Positions 1 to 6,552 of a stretch of 34,653 nucleotides of DNA are shown here, one piece after another. Under the pieces are notes generated by a model. That model saw only the letters and a program-made list of their open reading frames with translations, was not told where the DNA came from and did not search any database. The position numbers and the translations under genes are program-made. The DNA is from a virus. The stretch covers positions 1-34,653 of the IMG/VR virus record IMGVR_UViG_3300046012_000424, one strand, 5' to 3'. Each line of letters begins with the position of its first letter. Positions within the stretch are counted from its first letter, which is position 1.

Positions 1-2
1 TT

Positions 3-200
3 GAAATCTGGGATGAGACCGATCCGGCCGAAGACATAAAGGTTCCGAAGGTAATCCTAGGCCAGACCTTTCGTGTGGTCGGATTCCTGAAAGACGGGTT
101 CTTACGCGCCCGCGTAGAATCTGCGGGGGTGAAATACGACAGGGGGGTCATTCTTCGGGTCGACCCTGATTGGGTGTACCGCGTGCATTATGCCCCGTAA
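3..200 (+). CDS. Hypothetical protein, C-terminal part
   Basis: The reading frame is open from the window edge and stops at TAA 198-200, giving 65 residues of a protein whose start lies outside the window. The tail is rich in Val, Arg and Asp and ends RVHYAP. It resembles the beta-rich ends of small phage early proteins, but I recognise no family. A promoter for the next unit follows about 30 bases after the stop, so this gene probably ends a preceding rightward unit. Confidence 0.6.
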   Translation, partial: EIWDETDPAEDIKVPKVILGQTFRVVGFLKDGFLRARVESAGVKYDRGVILRVDPDWVYRVHYAP

Positions 201-228
201 ATGAGGAATGAGGGGCATTCCTCCCGCC

Positions 229-257
229 TTGACAACTGCATACTCAATTGGTATTGT
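229..257 (+). promoter_or_regulatory. Sigma70-like promoter P1
   Basis: TTGACA (229-234) is a perfect -35 box, followed by a 17-base spacer and TATTGT (252-257) as the -10 box. The predicted start is near 264. It lies in a gap between genes and points into the 332 gene. It is the first of several TTGACN promoters in this window. Confidence 0.75.
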
Positions 258-276
258 AATTGAGCAGCACTACCCA

Positions 277-286
277 TTGACCGAGG
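277..286 (+). repeat. Leader motif TTGACCGAGG, copy 1
   Basis: The 10-mer TTGACCGAGG lies 19 bases after the P1 -10 box and is shared with the leaders of three other rightward units. In this copy it is about 45 bases upstream of the start codon and does not contain the ribosome-binding site. Its last bases start a short hairpin in which GGGGC (285-289) pairs with GCCCC (306-310). The exact reverse complement lies in the hairpin loop at 13121-13131. Confidence 0.8.
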
Positions 287-331
287 GGCTCGACAATCAG
301 GTTTGGCCCCACACAGATGAGAGGGATTCTC

Positions 332-871
332 ATGGCACCAACCAAGTCTCGCGCCAAGAAGTCCACGAAGCCGGCAGCGCCGGTGGTCGAGGACGACATC
401 GAGGACGACGACGAGCTCGAGGAGCTCGAGGAGGACGAGGTCGAAGAGGCCGCTCCGAAGAAGTCCACTCGCCCGGAGGTCACCTTCGGGGTCAGCGACC
501 TCTCCAAGTACCTGGTCAGCCAGGGGCACAAGGTCGACGCTCGAGGTCTTCGCACCCTGATCCGCAAGATGGCTCGTGACGGCAGCAACCGGGTCGACCG
601 GGAGATCGTCGCCGGCAACCGCACCCGGTACGACTGGCCGAAGGGGACCAAGGACCCGGAGGTCAAGGCCATCATCAAGGCTTTCTTGGGCGGCGAGCTC
701 GAGGAGGACAAGAAGGAGAAGCTGCAGGCACTGAAGGACCGCAAGGCCACCGCGGACAAGGCGGCGGGCAAGGTCAAGGGGAAGAAGACCAAGGCCGGCA
801 AGAAGGCCAAGCCCGCCCCAGTCGTCGAAGATGACGACGAGGATCTCGAGCTCGAGGACGACGACGAGTAG
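332..871 (+). CDS. Acidic and Lys/Ala-rich basic protein, possible DNA-binding or nucleoid-like protein
   Basis: The protein has 179 residues. The start at 332 is chosen over the in-frame ATG at 317 because GAGAGGG sits 7 bases upstream of it. Residues about 18-43 are an almost pure Asp/Glu tract. Residues about 50-120 form a compact domain (FGVSDLSKYL, then ARGLRTLIRKMARDG and a KDPEVKAIIKAF helix) of a type seen in actinophage proteins. Residues about 125-160 are Lys/Ala-rich like a histone tail, and the C-terminus is acidic again. Codons are strongly C/G-ending, which suggests high expression. It has its own promoter and terminator, so it is monocistronic. A role in DNA organisation is inferred from charge only. 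Confidence 0.8.
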   Translation: MAPTKSRAKKSTKPAAPVVEDDIEDDDELEELEEDEVEEAAPKKSTRPEVTFGVSDLSKYLVSQGHKVDARGLRTLIRKMARDGSNRVDREIVAGNRTRYDWPKGTKDPEVKAIIKAFLGGELEEDKKEKLQALKDRKATADKAAGKVKGKKTKAGKKAKPAPVVEDDDEDLELEDDDE

Positions 872-910
872 TCGCCATCTCTTGCGGGTTCTCGAGCCCG
901 TGAATGCAGG

Positions 911-945
911 GCCCCTGGGGCATCTCCTCGCCTCAGGGGCTTTGC
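911..945 (+). terminator. Rho-independent terminator
   Basis: GCCCCTGGGG (911-920) pairs with CCTCAGGGGC (931-940) through ten positions with one G-T wobble, around a 10-base loop. TTTGCTTTGT follows. It lies 40 bases after the stop of the 332 gene. Confidence 0.85.
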
Positions 946-1141
946 TTTGTGTGTGTATGTTATCGAAGGCGTCCCATTCAATCCGTATCGTTTGAGATAT
1001 GCCCATCGATATGATGCCCCTCGCGAGCCCTGCTTAGTCGATAGGGATTGATTCTGGGCTCTCGTAATCGGCATCCCCTCGCACTGATTAGGGCGATTGG
1101 GCGTTACCGGAATGATGTATCACTAACCCCCAAAATATAGT

Positions 1142-1170
1142 TTGACAAAATTGACGGGATATGATTGAAT
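1142..1170 (+). promoter_or_regulatory. Probable promoter P2
   Basis: TTGACA (1142-1147) is followed at 17 bases by TTGAAT (1165-1170). The -10 box is weak. The overlapping TATGAT (1160-1165) is a better match but only 12 bases away. The string GGATATGAT occurs at exactly the same offset from the -35 box in P3. It lies upstream of the 1224 gene. The TTGACCGAGG leader motif is absent here. Confidence 0.5.
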
Positions 1171-1223
1171 GATTACCTCGCCTCAAAAGGGGGCGGGGCA
1201 CAACTCAACAGAGGAGAGACCTC

Positions 1224-1613
1224 ATGAAGGTTGGCGCAACACAGGCCAATAGGGTCCTGGATCAACTCCTAGGCATGGGCGAAGGGGATCGGGTCAATGT
1301 TCTCTCTGTTGCCAGAGAGTACGCTGATAGCCCATCCGTTCGGGGCATGAGTATGCCCGCGGGAACGAAGTTGATTCGACAGCTCGAGTTCGCACTGGCC
1401 GAGCTGAAACTTGCACCACTCCCTACGATACCCACACAAGAGGGAACCATGCAGGTCCAACATGAGTTTGAGGACGCTGATTCCGGTGATGAAATCAAAC
1501 TCGAGTATGGGATGACCTACACGGTAGTCTCAACCTTCGCCGAGATGATGGGTGATCAAGATAAGCCAGAACTGGTTTTCACCCACCGGGTTCGCTTCGG
1601 AGTCCATCCCTGA
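1224..1613 (+). CDS. Hypothetical protein
   Basis: The protein has 129 residues. The start is supported by GAGGAGAG just upstream. That ribosome-binding site sits in a tiny GAGG-AGAGA-CCTC hairpin ending at the start codon. The N-terminal half is mostly helical (residues 1-70). The C-terminal half (about 75-129) looks like a small beta domain. No family is recognised. It is a monocistronic unit between P2 and a strong terminator, typical of small early phage genes whose products act on the host. Confidence 0.7.
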   Translation: MKVGATQANRVLDQLLGMGEGDRVNVLSVAREYADSPSVRGMSMPAGTKLIRQLEFALAELKLAPLPTIPTQEGTMQVQHEFEDADSGDEIKLEYGMTYTVVSTFAEMMGDQDKPELVFTHRVRFGVHP

Positions 1614-1622
1614 TCCTCAACC

Positions 1623-1646
1623 CTTCGGCCGCTCAGGCGGCCGGAG
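1623..1646 (+). terminator. Terminator hairpin
   Basis: Bases 1623-1632 pair with 1637-1646 through ten positions (one wobble) around the tetraloop TCAG. The core is CGGCCGC / GCGGCCG. The following GTGGTGTTTG is only weakly T-rich. It starts ten bases after the stop of the 1224 gene and directly precedes promoter P3, so it insulates the two units. Confidence 0.75.
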
Positions 1647-1655
1647 TGGTGTTTG

Positions 1656-1684
1656 TTGACCTTTATGCGCGGATATGATAAACT
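1656..1684 (+). promoter_or_regulatory. Promoter P3
   Basis: TTGACC (1656-1661) is followed after 17 bases by TAAACT (1679-1684). GGATATGAT inside the spacer is shared with P2. The predicted start is near 1690. The sequence GGCAATC right after it also follows the -10 box of P5. Confidence 0.65.
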
Positions 1685-1701
1685 ACTAGGGCAATCAATT
1701 C

Positions 1702-1711
1702 TTGACCGAGG
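1702..1711 (+). repeat. Leader motif TTGACCGAGG, copy 2, overlapping the ribosome-binding site
   Basis: TTGACCGAGG is preceded by C, making the full 11-mer CTTGACCGAGG. Its GAGG is the start of the GAGGAG Shine-Dalgarno of the 1719 gene. Pairing with the loop at 13121-13131 would extend one base further on the A side and resume after single mismatches up to the start codon. This makes it the most complementary of the four sites. Confidence 0.85.
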
Positions 1712-1718
1712 AGAAACA

Positions 1719-1988
1719 ATGACAACAAAACGCGATGAGTTCATGGACATCTTCCATGCTTATTTTCCCGCAGGAGGTCATGATGCAGAACACTGCGAGA
1801 AGTTCGCCGACCTGGTGATGCAGCTGTTCGGGTACTCCACTGGGAGCGCAACTCTTGCTCGCCAGTGTATCTCAGACACTGGCAAGAAGATCGAAGCTGT
1901 CAAGTTGTACAGGGCCCTAACTAAGGCTACCCTGCAAAAGGCAGTCGTTATGGTCAACTCGGTGTGGGAAAGTACCCCTCATGTCTAG
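1719..1988 (+). CDS. Small protein with ribosomal protein L7/L12 C-terminal-like motif
   Basis: The protein has 89 residues. The ATG at 1719 is chosen because GAGGAG lies 5 bases upstream. Residues 55-75 (GKKIEAVKLYRALTK, then LQKA) match the pattern of the L7/L12 C-terminal domain, which reads roughly NKIxVIKxVRExTGLGLKEAK: Lys-Ile, Val-Lys, Arg, Thr, Leu and Ala-x(3)-Val fall in register. That domain recruits translation factors to the ribosome, so a role in contacting the translation machinery is possible but inferred. It is the first gene of a unit with P3 and overlaps the next gene by 8 bases. Confidence 0.7.
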   Translation: MTTKRDEFMDIFHAYFPAGGHDAEHCEKFADLVMQLFGYSTGSATLARQCISDTGKKIEAVKLYRALTKATLQKAVVMVNSVWESTPHV

Positions 1989-2379
1989 ATATGTACTGGT
2001 CGAGTTCGAGTCCAACGAGGCTGCTGACCAGTTTGTAGCCAAGACCATCGCGAAAACCGCACGGGGCGCTCATTACCGGGTGATCGGGTTCTTCGCCAAG
2101 CCCCGTAACTTCTGCGAGTGCGGCCCCCTGACTGAGCGCCAGCAAGGATCGGAAGTTACTAGAGGGGCTAAGTACGGATGGATGGTTCATCGCCGCTGCG
2201 GTCGCCCTCGCCGGCAGGCATCTCACTCACCAAGGAACCTGATGGATCCAGTTGGTACTTACCCTCGAGACACAACCTCTTACCTGCACCTCGTGGGTGA
2301 ATGGGCTGGCACCAATCGAGTGGGTACATTACTCGAGAACTTCCCCATCGCGGTCAAAACCAGAGAGGATGACAAATGA
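1981..2379 (+). CDS. Small cysteine-containing (zinc-ribbon-like) protein
   Basis: The protein has 132 residues. Residues 1-40 look like a small alpha/beta domain that handles a residue-by-residue score (MSRYVLVEFES, then AADQFVAK). In the middle, FCECG is followed about 30 residues later by KYGWMVHRRCGRPRR. This Cys-x-Cys ... Gly-Trp ... Cys pattern is common in small actinophage proteins that look like incomplete zinc ribbons. It overlaps its upstream neighbour by 8 bases and the next gene by ATGA, so they are cotranscribed. Function is unknown. Confidence 0.7.
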   Translation: MSRYVLVEFESNEAADQFVAKTIAKTARGAHYRVIGFFAKPRNFCECGPLTERQQGSEVTRGAKYGWMVHRRCGRPRRQASHSPRNLMDPVGTYPRDTTSYLHLVGEWAGTNRVGTLLENFPIAVKTREDDK

Positions 2380-2654
2380 CTACCTGGGAACGAGTCAAGG
2401 AGCGGAAACGCCTCAACACCCACGCTTCACCGAGGGACTGGAAATGTCTGAACGAGGAACACGTACTTGGTCCTGCGCGGTGCGTCAATCAACGCGAGTT
2501 GAGGTTTCACCTACGTATTGACCACGGCATAGGGATCCAAGATGTGACCACGCCCCTGGAGCTGGGCAGAGTGCATCTGCTAGCCCACACCCTGATCGTT
2601 TTTCCCGAACTTCGAGAACTCATCGGAGTCGGGGAGAAATGGGACTATCGGTGA
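2376..2654 (+). CDS. Small putative zinc-finger protein
   Basis: The protein has 92 residues and starts in an ATGA overlap with the preceding gene. WKCLNEEH at about residue 23, then ARCVN and FHLRIDH, gives a Cys-x(11)-Cys ... His-x(4)-His arrangement that could hold zinc and bind nucleic acid. The C-terminal half is helical and ends EKWDYR. It overlaps the helicase start by 16 bases. No named family is recognised. Confidence 0.7.
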   Translation: MTTWERVKERKRLNTHASPRDWKCLNEEHVLGPARCVNQRELRFHLRIDHGIGIQDVTTPLELGRVHLLAHTLIVFPELRELIGVGEKWDYR

Positions 2655-4210
2655 AGTATCGCTGGAAGAAACGCCCCTACCGCCATCAGGTAGAGGCCGT
2701 CAAAAAACTCATCAGTACTGGATGGGGCGGCGCATTGTTGATGGAACCCCGGACCGGCAAAACCAAGGTGGTGATTGACTATGCTTCTATTCTTCATCTT
2801 GCTGGTAGGGTCAACAGGATTCTCATCTTCTGTCCTGTATCTGGGCTTGGTGTGTGGGAAGAGCAGATTGCAGATAACTGCCCAGTCCCCTACCGCATCA
2901 CCATCTGGGACAGAAAAACCCGGCGAGGGCGAGTTCGTAGAGGGAGTCGCATAAGACCAGAACTTCCCCGGTTCGGTGACGATATGCTCGACTTCGTCAT
3001 TATGAACTATGATGCTTTGTCCACCCCCGGCAGGGTGATCAAGAAAGATCCTGAGAATGGTGAGATTAGGCGCTCCAGGTCAAGGGGCGGCCGATTCGAC
3101 ATCAAACGCCAGGTTCAATCCTGGCAACCACAGATGATGGTCCTAGACGAATCGCATCGCATCAAGTCACCCAGCGCGCGCAAGACCACCATGCTGCTAT
3201 CCTTGCGTGAGATACCAGATTATCGGATTATCATGACCGGTACTGTTGTGACCAAGAAGAAGCGAATCTTTGACATCTATGCCCAGTGGAAATTCCTCAA
3301 CCCTGATCGCTTTGGTGAGATGACTTTCTCCGAGTTCAAGTCTCAGTACGGAAGGTGGATCAACCGAGATGGGTGGCAAAAGTGGTTACGGAATATCAAC
3401 GAACGCGATCTCCATCGAAAAATACACCTCGATTCTTTCTCGATCACGCGTGAGGAGTGCTACGACCTACCCAAAGAAACCCTCGTCCACATCCCTATTG
3501 AGCTCGAGGAATCCGCCAACATCTATGACCAGATGGCGGCGGACATGGTTGCGAGAATTCAATCAGGTGAGATTACCGAAGCCTCTATCAAACTTGTGCA
3601 GGGACTCAGACTTCGGCAAATTACTAGTGGACTGGCTCGCACAACGCCATCAGCAGATTATCCTAATGGACGACTCGTTCAGATTGGAACTGAGAAACTT
3701 CGAGCCTGGCGAGATAGACTCGAGGATCTCATGGAGATGGACGAGAAGGTCGTCGTCGGGGCGCTCTGGAAAGCCGACATTACTAGGCTCAAGGCCGTAT
3801 GCCTCAAGATGAAAATCCCTACCTTCGTAATCCGCGGAGGGATGAGGAAAGCAGAGCATGTAGCAGCATGGCGAGGTTTTGCTCAGGTATCGGGACATGC
3901 AGTCTTCATCGGTCAACCAGCGGCAGCAGGTGAGGCGATCGACCTATCGACTGCTTCTATCATGCAATGGTTCAGCCTCACGCCTTCCTGGGTCAATTAT
4001 CGGCAATTCAGTGATCGCATCGCCCTCAGCGAGAAACCCACGTTCCATGAGTTCTTCCTAGCGCGCGGCACGGTCGATGAGCTACTCTATGATACTCTGC
4101 AGCAAGATGGTGATCTTGGTAAGGCAATGATAACCTCCCCAGAAAGATTACTCAGGGTTTCAGGAATGTCGGCATTGACTCGTCATAATCTACGTTATAT
4201 GATCGACTAA
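2639..4210 (+). CDS. SF2 (SNF2-like) DNA helicase
   Basis: This 523-residue superfamily 2 ATPase probably unwinds or remodels DNA in phage replication. Motifs visible in order are a Q-type YRHQ (residues 14-17), Walker A EPRTGKT (36-42), DESH box (170-173), TGT of motif III (200-202), a GEAIDLS motif V region near 435, and RQFSDRI resembling motif VI near 455. The length suits a compact phage helicase with no accessory domains. The start is ATG 2639 after GGGGAGA. Its last 40 bases contain promoter P4, which drives the nucleotide operon, so coding and promoter sequence overlap. Confidence 0.9.
   Translation: MGLSVKYRWKKRPYRHQVEAVKKLISTGWGGALLMEPRTGKTKVVIDYASILHLAGRVNRILIFCPVSGLGVWEEQIADNCPVPYRITIWDRKTRRGRVRRGSRIRPELPRFGDDMLDFVIMNYDALSTPGRVIKKDPENGEIRRSRSRGGRFDIKRQVQSWQPQMMVLDESHRIKSPSARKTTMLLSLREIPDYRIIMTGTVVTKKKRIFDIYAQWKFLNPDRFGEMTFSEFKSQYGRWINRDGWQKWLRNINERDLHRKIHLDSFSITREECYDLPKETLVHIPIELEESANIYDQMAADMVARIQSGEITEASIKLVQGLRLRQITSGLARTTPSADYPNGRLVQIGTEKLRAWRDRLEDLMEMDEKVVVGALWKADITRLKAVCLKMKIPTFVIRGGMRKAEHVAAWRGFAQVSGHAVFIGQPAAAGEAIDLSTASIMQWFSLTPSWVNYRQFSDRIALSEKPTFHEFFLARGTVDELLYDTLQQDGDLGKAMITSPERLLRVSGMSALTRHNLRYMID
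4175..4203 (+). promoter_or_regulatory. Promoter P4, inside the end of the helicase gene
   Basis: TTGACT (4175-4180) is followed after 17 bases by TATGAT (4198-4203), a strong sigma70-type match. The 11-mer TCGGCATTGAC (4169-4179) that carries the -35 box is identical to 10311-10321 in P5, although the two are read in different reading frames of unrelated genes. This implies selection on the DNA. The predicted start is near 4210. Confidence 0.8.
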
Positions 4211-4214
4211 TATC

Positions 4215-4224
4215 CTGACCGAGG
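4215..4224 (+). repeat. Leader motif CTGACCGAGG, copy 3 (one mismatch), overlapping the ribosome-binding site
   Basis: This copy differs from the consensus in the first base (C for T). TGACCGAGGA is retained and leads into AGGAGG, the Shine-Dalgarno of the kinase gene, 8 bases before its ATG. It lies 11 bases after the P4 -10 box. Confidence 0.8.
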
Positions 4225-4235
4225 AGGTAACAAGA

Positions 4236-4757
4236 ATGATCGTCGTAGAAGGTCCAGATGGGGGCGGAAAGACAACGCTGATCAAAGAAATCCAGGCCAA
4301 CTTCCCGGTGACCATCGCACCAAAGATCGTCGGCACACAGGGTGAAGCTTTGACCAATATCCGGGCAGCGACTGAAGAGCGAGTACGCAGTCTCAATCAG
4401 GGTGTGGTATTCGATCGTCATCCGGTGATCTCGGGGCCGATCTACCATGTTGTACTAGGCGGACCAACCAACGCCTTCATGTTCGAGAACCCTGGTTGGC
4501 TCTGGGCCATGATCGAATTATTCTATCGCGCCCAGCCAACGATCATCTACTGTATTCCTCCTCGGAAGATCTGTCTCGAAGACAACGCAAACTCTTGGCC
4601 CGATGGTACAAACCATGACGACCGAGAAGCCATCTACGATCTATACCTTGCTCACCGAGGGAGGGATTTCAAAAACTCAGCTCACTACGACTACACAGAA
4701 GGATCGGGACATATGCGCTCGATCATGGGTTACATTAGCCGAGGAGAATTCTTCTAA
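4236..4757 (+). CDS. Deoxynucleoside monophosphate kinase (thymidylate-kinase-like)
   Basis: The 173-residue P-loop kinase has Walker A GPDGGGKTT (residues 6-14) and the DRH motif at 60-62 (FDRHPVISGP), typical of thymidylate and deoxynucleoside kinases, where Asp-Arg-Tyr/His binds the nucleobase and acceptor. It likely converts dNMPs, perhaps modified ones, towards triphosphates in the cytoplasm. It opens the nucleotide operon under P4 with a strong AGGAGG ribosome-binding site. The stop overlaps the next start (TAATG). Substrate specificity cannot be told from the sequence. Confidence 0.85.
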   Translation: MIVVEGPDGGGKTTLIKEIQANFPVTIAPKIVGTQGEALTNIRAATEERVRSLNQGVVFDRHPVISGPIYHVVLGGPTNAFMFENPGWLWAMIELFYRAQPTIIYCIPPRKICLEDNANSWPDGTNHDDREAIYDLYLAHRGRDFKNSAHYDYTEGSGHMRSIMGYISRGEFF

Positions 4758-5239
4758 TGGGAAGAGCTTATCACTTCCACGATGTAGGCATGTTTCATCA
4801 CAAGTTCGGGCTGGAGAATACAACCAATTCTCATCCTGGACCCCGAGAGGTACCTGAAGATCTGATGAGGTTTCGGATCAAGTTCATCTTTGAGGAGTTA
4901 CAGGAACTGCTCGAGGGTATGGGATTCGACTTCCACATGACACTCTATGATGCTGCCATGGGCATGGCTGATGTTCTTATGGTCGACGATCAACCGATCT
5001 CAGATGAAGCTAAGCAGTTCGATGCCCTGATCGACCTTGTCTATGTGATCTACGGTCTTGCTCACCTCAAGGGTTACCCCTGGGAAGAAGGTTGGAATCG
5101 AGTACAGGCGGCTAACATGAAGAAAGTGAGGGCAGAACGCGCAGATCAATCTGAACGAGGTGGGACCTGGGACGTAGTCAAACCTGAGGGTTGGACACCT
5201 CCGGACATTGACGGATTGCTCAAGGAGTATGGCTGGTGA
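4757..5239 (+). CDS. MazG-like nucleotide pyrophosphohydrolase
   Basis: The 160-residue all-alpha NTP pyrophosphatase-like protein shows EELQE (46-50) followed by the FDALIDLVY helix with D89 and D93, the paired acidic helices that bind Mg in the MazG/PRA-PH fold. The helix AHLKGYPWEEGWNRVQAANM is characteristic of the phage members. It may hydrolyse non-canonical or host-signal nucleotides such as dUTP or ppGpp-related compounds; the substrate is inferred. It overlaps its neighbours on both sides, so it is translationally coupled within the nucleotide operon. Confidence 0.8.
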   Translation: MGRAYHFHDVGMFHHKFGLENTTNSHPGPREVPEDLMRFRIKFIFEELQELLEGMGFDFHMTLYDAAMGMADVLMVDDQPISDEAKQFDALIDLVYVIYGLAHLKGYPWEEGWNRVQAANMKKVRAERADQSERGGTWDVVKPEGWTPPDIDGLLKEYGW

Positions 5240-5406
5240 AACAAATCCATGAAGGTCAGATAGTAAACTCGAGTACTGCGATGGGAAGGGTTATAAAGGT
5301 AGTTATCCGTCCGGCAGAAGTTGGCCGAGGGCAGACTGAAGAAATCTACGTAGATTGGATGCTGGGTGCATACCTACCACGCAAGTACCCTAACTGGCCT
5401 TCATAA
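5236..5406 (+). CDS. Small hypothetical protein (56 aa)
   Basis: This small gene starts with GTG in a GTGA overlap with the MazG-like stop, with AAGGAG 8 bases upstream, and ends at TAA 5404-5406. The product begins VKQIHEGQIV and ends YLPRKYPNWPS; it looks like a small beta-barrel-type protein (EIYVDWMLGAYL). The overlap of 41 bases with the next gene is long but both frames look coding. No function is known. Confidence 0.7.
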   Translation: MKQIHEGQIVNSSTAMGRVIKVVIRPAEVGRGQTEEIYVDWMLGAYLPRKYPNWPS

Positions 5407-6394
5407 CCAGATGTGCTCATCGCTCATCATGGCTGAAGCCAAAGACCTCGATCTGATCACCTCAGTCGATGTGCAGAAACACAACGTAATTGCCGAGGCA
5501 GACTCCCTGGAGTGGGAGTTTGACCTGAAGTCCATGTGGCTCACCCCCTCCCGGTGGACCATGATGGTTCGGCAGTATATAGACCCGGAGGAGTTCCAGG
5601 CATGGATGGACACAGTCACAACCAAGATCGGACTGCGGGGTCGCGGTATAGCCGTGATGAGAACCAAGATAGTAAAACCTCGTGGTGGAGCAGCAACTGG
5701 CCACACCAACAAAGAGACCAGGCGATGGGGCTCATGTATGCTCGCCATAAGTTACAAAGCAAAACCGGCACCGCAGATTACTTTGTATTCCAGGACCTCC
5801 TATCTCGGCTATATTGGAGCTCTCGATCTATCTGTCGCTTGGATGGTAGGGCGATACCTGGCTACTGCGATGGGGATCGATGTCTCGACATTCAAGTTCG
5901 TATGGATGAACGAGGCAATACAGTGGCACAATTTCAAGTCTCTTGCTTTCATGCTCAACAACGACGATCCTGATCTTCGCAAGGCTTACCGTCGATTGCT
6001 GATCAAGCCGAAGAGCAAGTTGAATCATGCCGAGAGGGAGGAACTTGAGATAGCCCCAGCAATTCGTCTCTCGAGGCAATGGCTCAGGAAGATGATGAAA
6101 GCTGACGCTGAAGGTGAGACCTACGGGGACATGACTTACAACACCTACCGACGAATTCGCCGGCGGTGGCATACCGAGGTGTTAGGGTACGACCGAGCGC
6201 AAGAGTTTGAGGGGTGGAGTTACTACAAGACTGGGGATAAAGTAGGGGAGCAAAAAGAGTTCTTCAAGGCATATCTGCCTCTGCCCAACTGCCGCATCGA
6301 GACACTGGATTTCCGAGGTATTGGGATGCCTCTTGCCGGTGTACAAGCAGTGGAGTACGAAGGCGGATTCGACGATGGAGAGGATGACGAATGA
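5366..6394 (+). CDS. Thymidylate-synthase-superfamily-like protein, predicted dCMP-type
   Basis: The 342-residue protein starts at GTG 5366, with ATG 5411 as the weaker alternative because the intervening residues look native. RRWGSC (C124), SRTSYLGYIGALDL (R143, D154) and AIQWHNF (H178) line up with the thymidylate synthase catalytic Cys, phosphate-binding Arg, pyrimidine-recognising Asn and His. Cys-to-Arg spacing is 19 and Arg to the Asn position is exactly 11, as in E. coli ThyA (R166, N177). The Asn position is Asp, as in dCMP hydroxymethylase. It is longer than the 6549 paralogue, with a divergent helical C-terminus. The remote homology is my inference; a plain hypothetical protein is the conservative call. 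Confidence 0.6.
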   Translation: MHTYHASTLTGLHNQMCSSLIMAEAKDLDLITSVDVQKHNVIAEADSLEWEFDLKSMWLTPSRWTMMVRQYIDPEEFQAWMDTVTTKIGLRGRGIAVMRTKIVKPRGGAATGHTNKETRRWGSCMLAISYKAKPAPQITLYSRTSYLGYIGALDLSVAWMVGRYLATAMGIDVSTFKFVWMNEAIQWHNFKSLAFMLNNDDPDLRKAYRRLLIKPKSKLNHAEREELEIAPAIRLSRQWLRKMMKADAEGETYGDMTYNTYRRIRRRWHTEVLGYDRAQEFEGWSYYKTGDKVGEQKEFFKAYLPLPNCRIETLDFRGIGMPLAGVQAVEYEGGFDDGEDDE

Positions 6395-6552
6395 TCGAAG
6401 ATAAACTTACCCATGATGAACGACTGCGGTTGGAGTGTATTGCTCAAGCTGTAGCCCTCAACTCAACACGGTCAATGAATGCCGGTCGACCAGTCGACGG
6501 GGTAGTAAAGGATGCTCAGGCAATAGAAGAATATGTACGAGGACAATCATGA
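6391..6552 (+). CDS. Small hypothetical protein (53 aa)
   Basis: It starts in an ATGA overlap with the preceding stop, with GAGAGG 7 bases upstream, and ends in another ATGA overlap with the next gene. The product is a short charged helical peptide (MIEDKLTHDERLRLECIAQA ... EEYVRGQS). It sits between the two thymidylate-synthase-like genes and may be a partner subunit, but nothing in the sequence shows a function. Confidence 0.7.
   Translation: MIEDKLTHDERLRLECIAQAVALNSTRSMNAGRPVDGVVKDAQAIEEYVRGQS

Larger units (their letters stand above)
872..1223 (+). other. Intergenic region with terminator and promoter
   Basis: This 352-base gap holds a small hairpin (886-901), the terminator of the preceding gene, and promoter P2. 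The middle part (about 950-1135) has no credible ORF or tRNA. It contains repeated words such as GATATGCCC / GATATGATGCCC and a GAGCCC...GGGCTC inverted repeat (1025-1030 with 1056-1061). I see no defined function for it. Confidence 0.6.

Noticed and set aside
188-1074. Long minus-strand ORFs opposite the 332 gene
   Set aside because: They mirror Asp/Glu-rich coding sequence (giving Ser and Leu runs), lack ribosome-binding sites and oppose a gene with clear promoter and terminator.
950-1140. Possible tRNA or origin in the gap
   Set aside because: No GTTC-type T-loop or acceptor stem is found, and the repeated words are too short and irregular to call iterons.
2252-2521. 89-codon plus-strand ORF overlapping the zinc-ribbon genes
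   Set aside because: It overlaps two better-supported genes that are coupled by ATGA starts.
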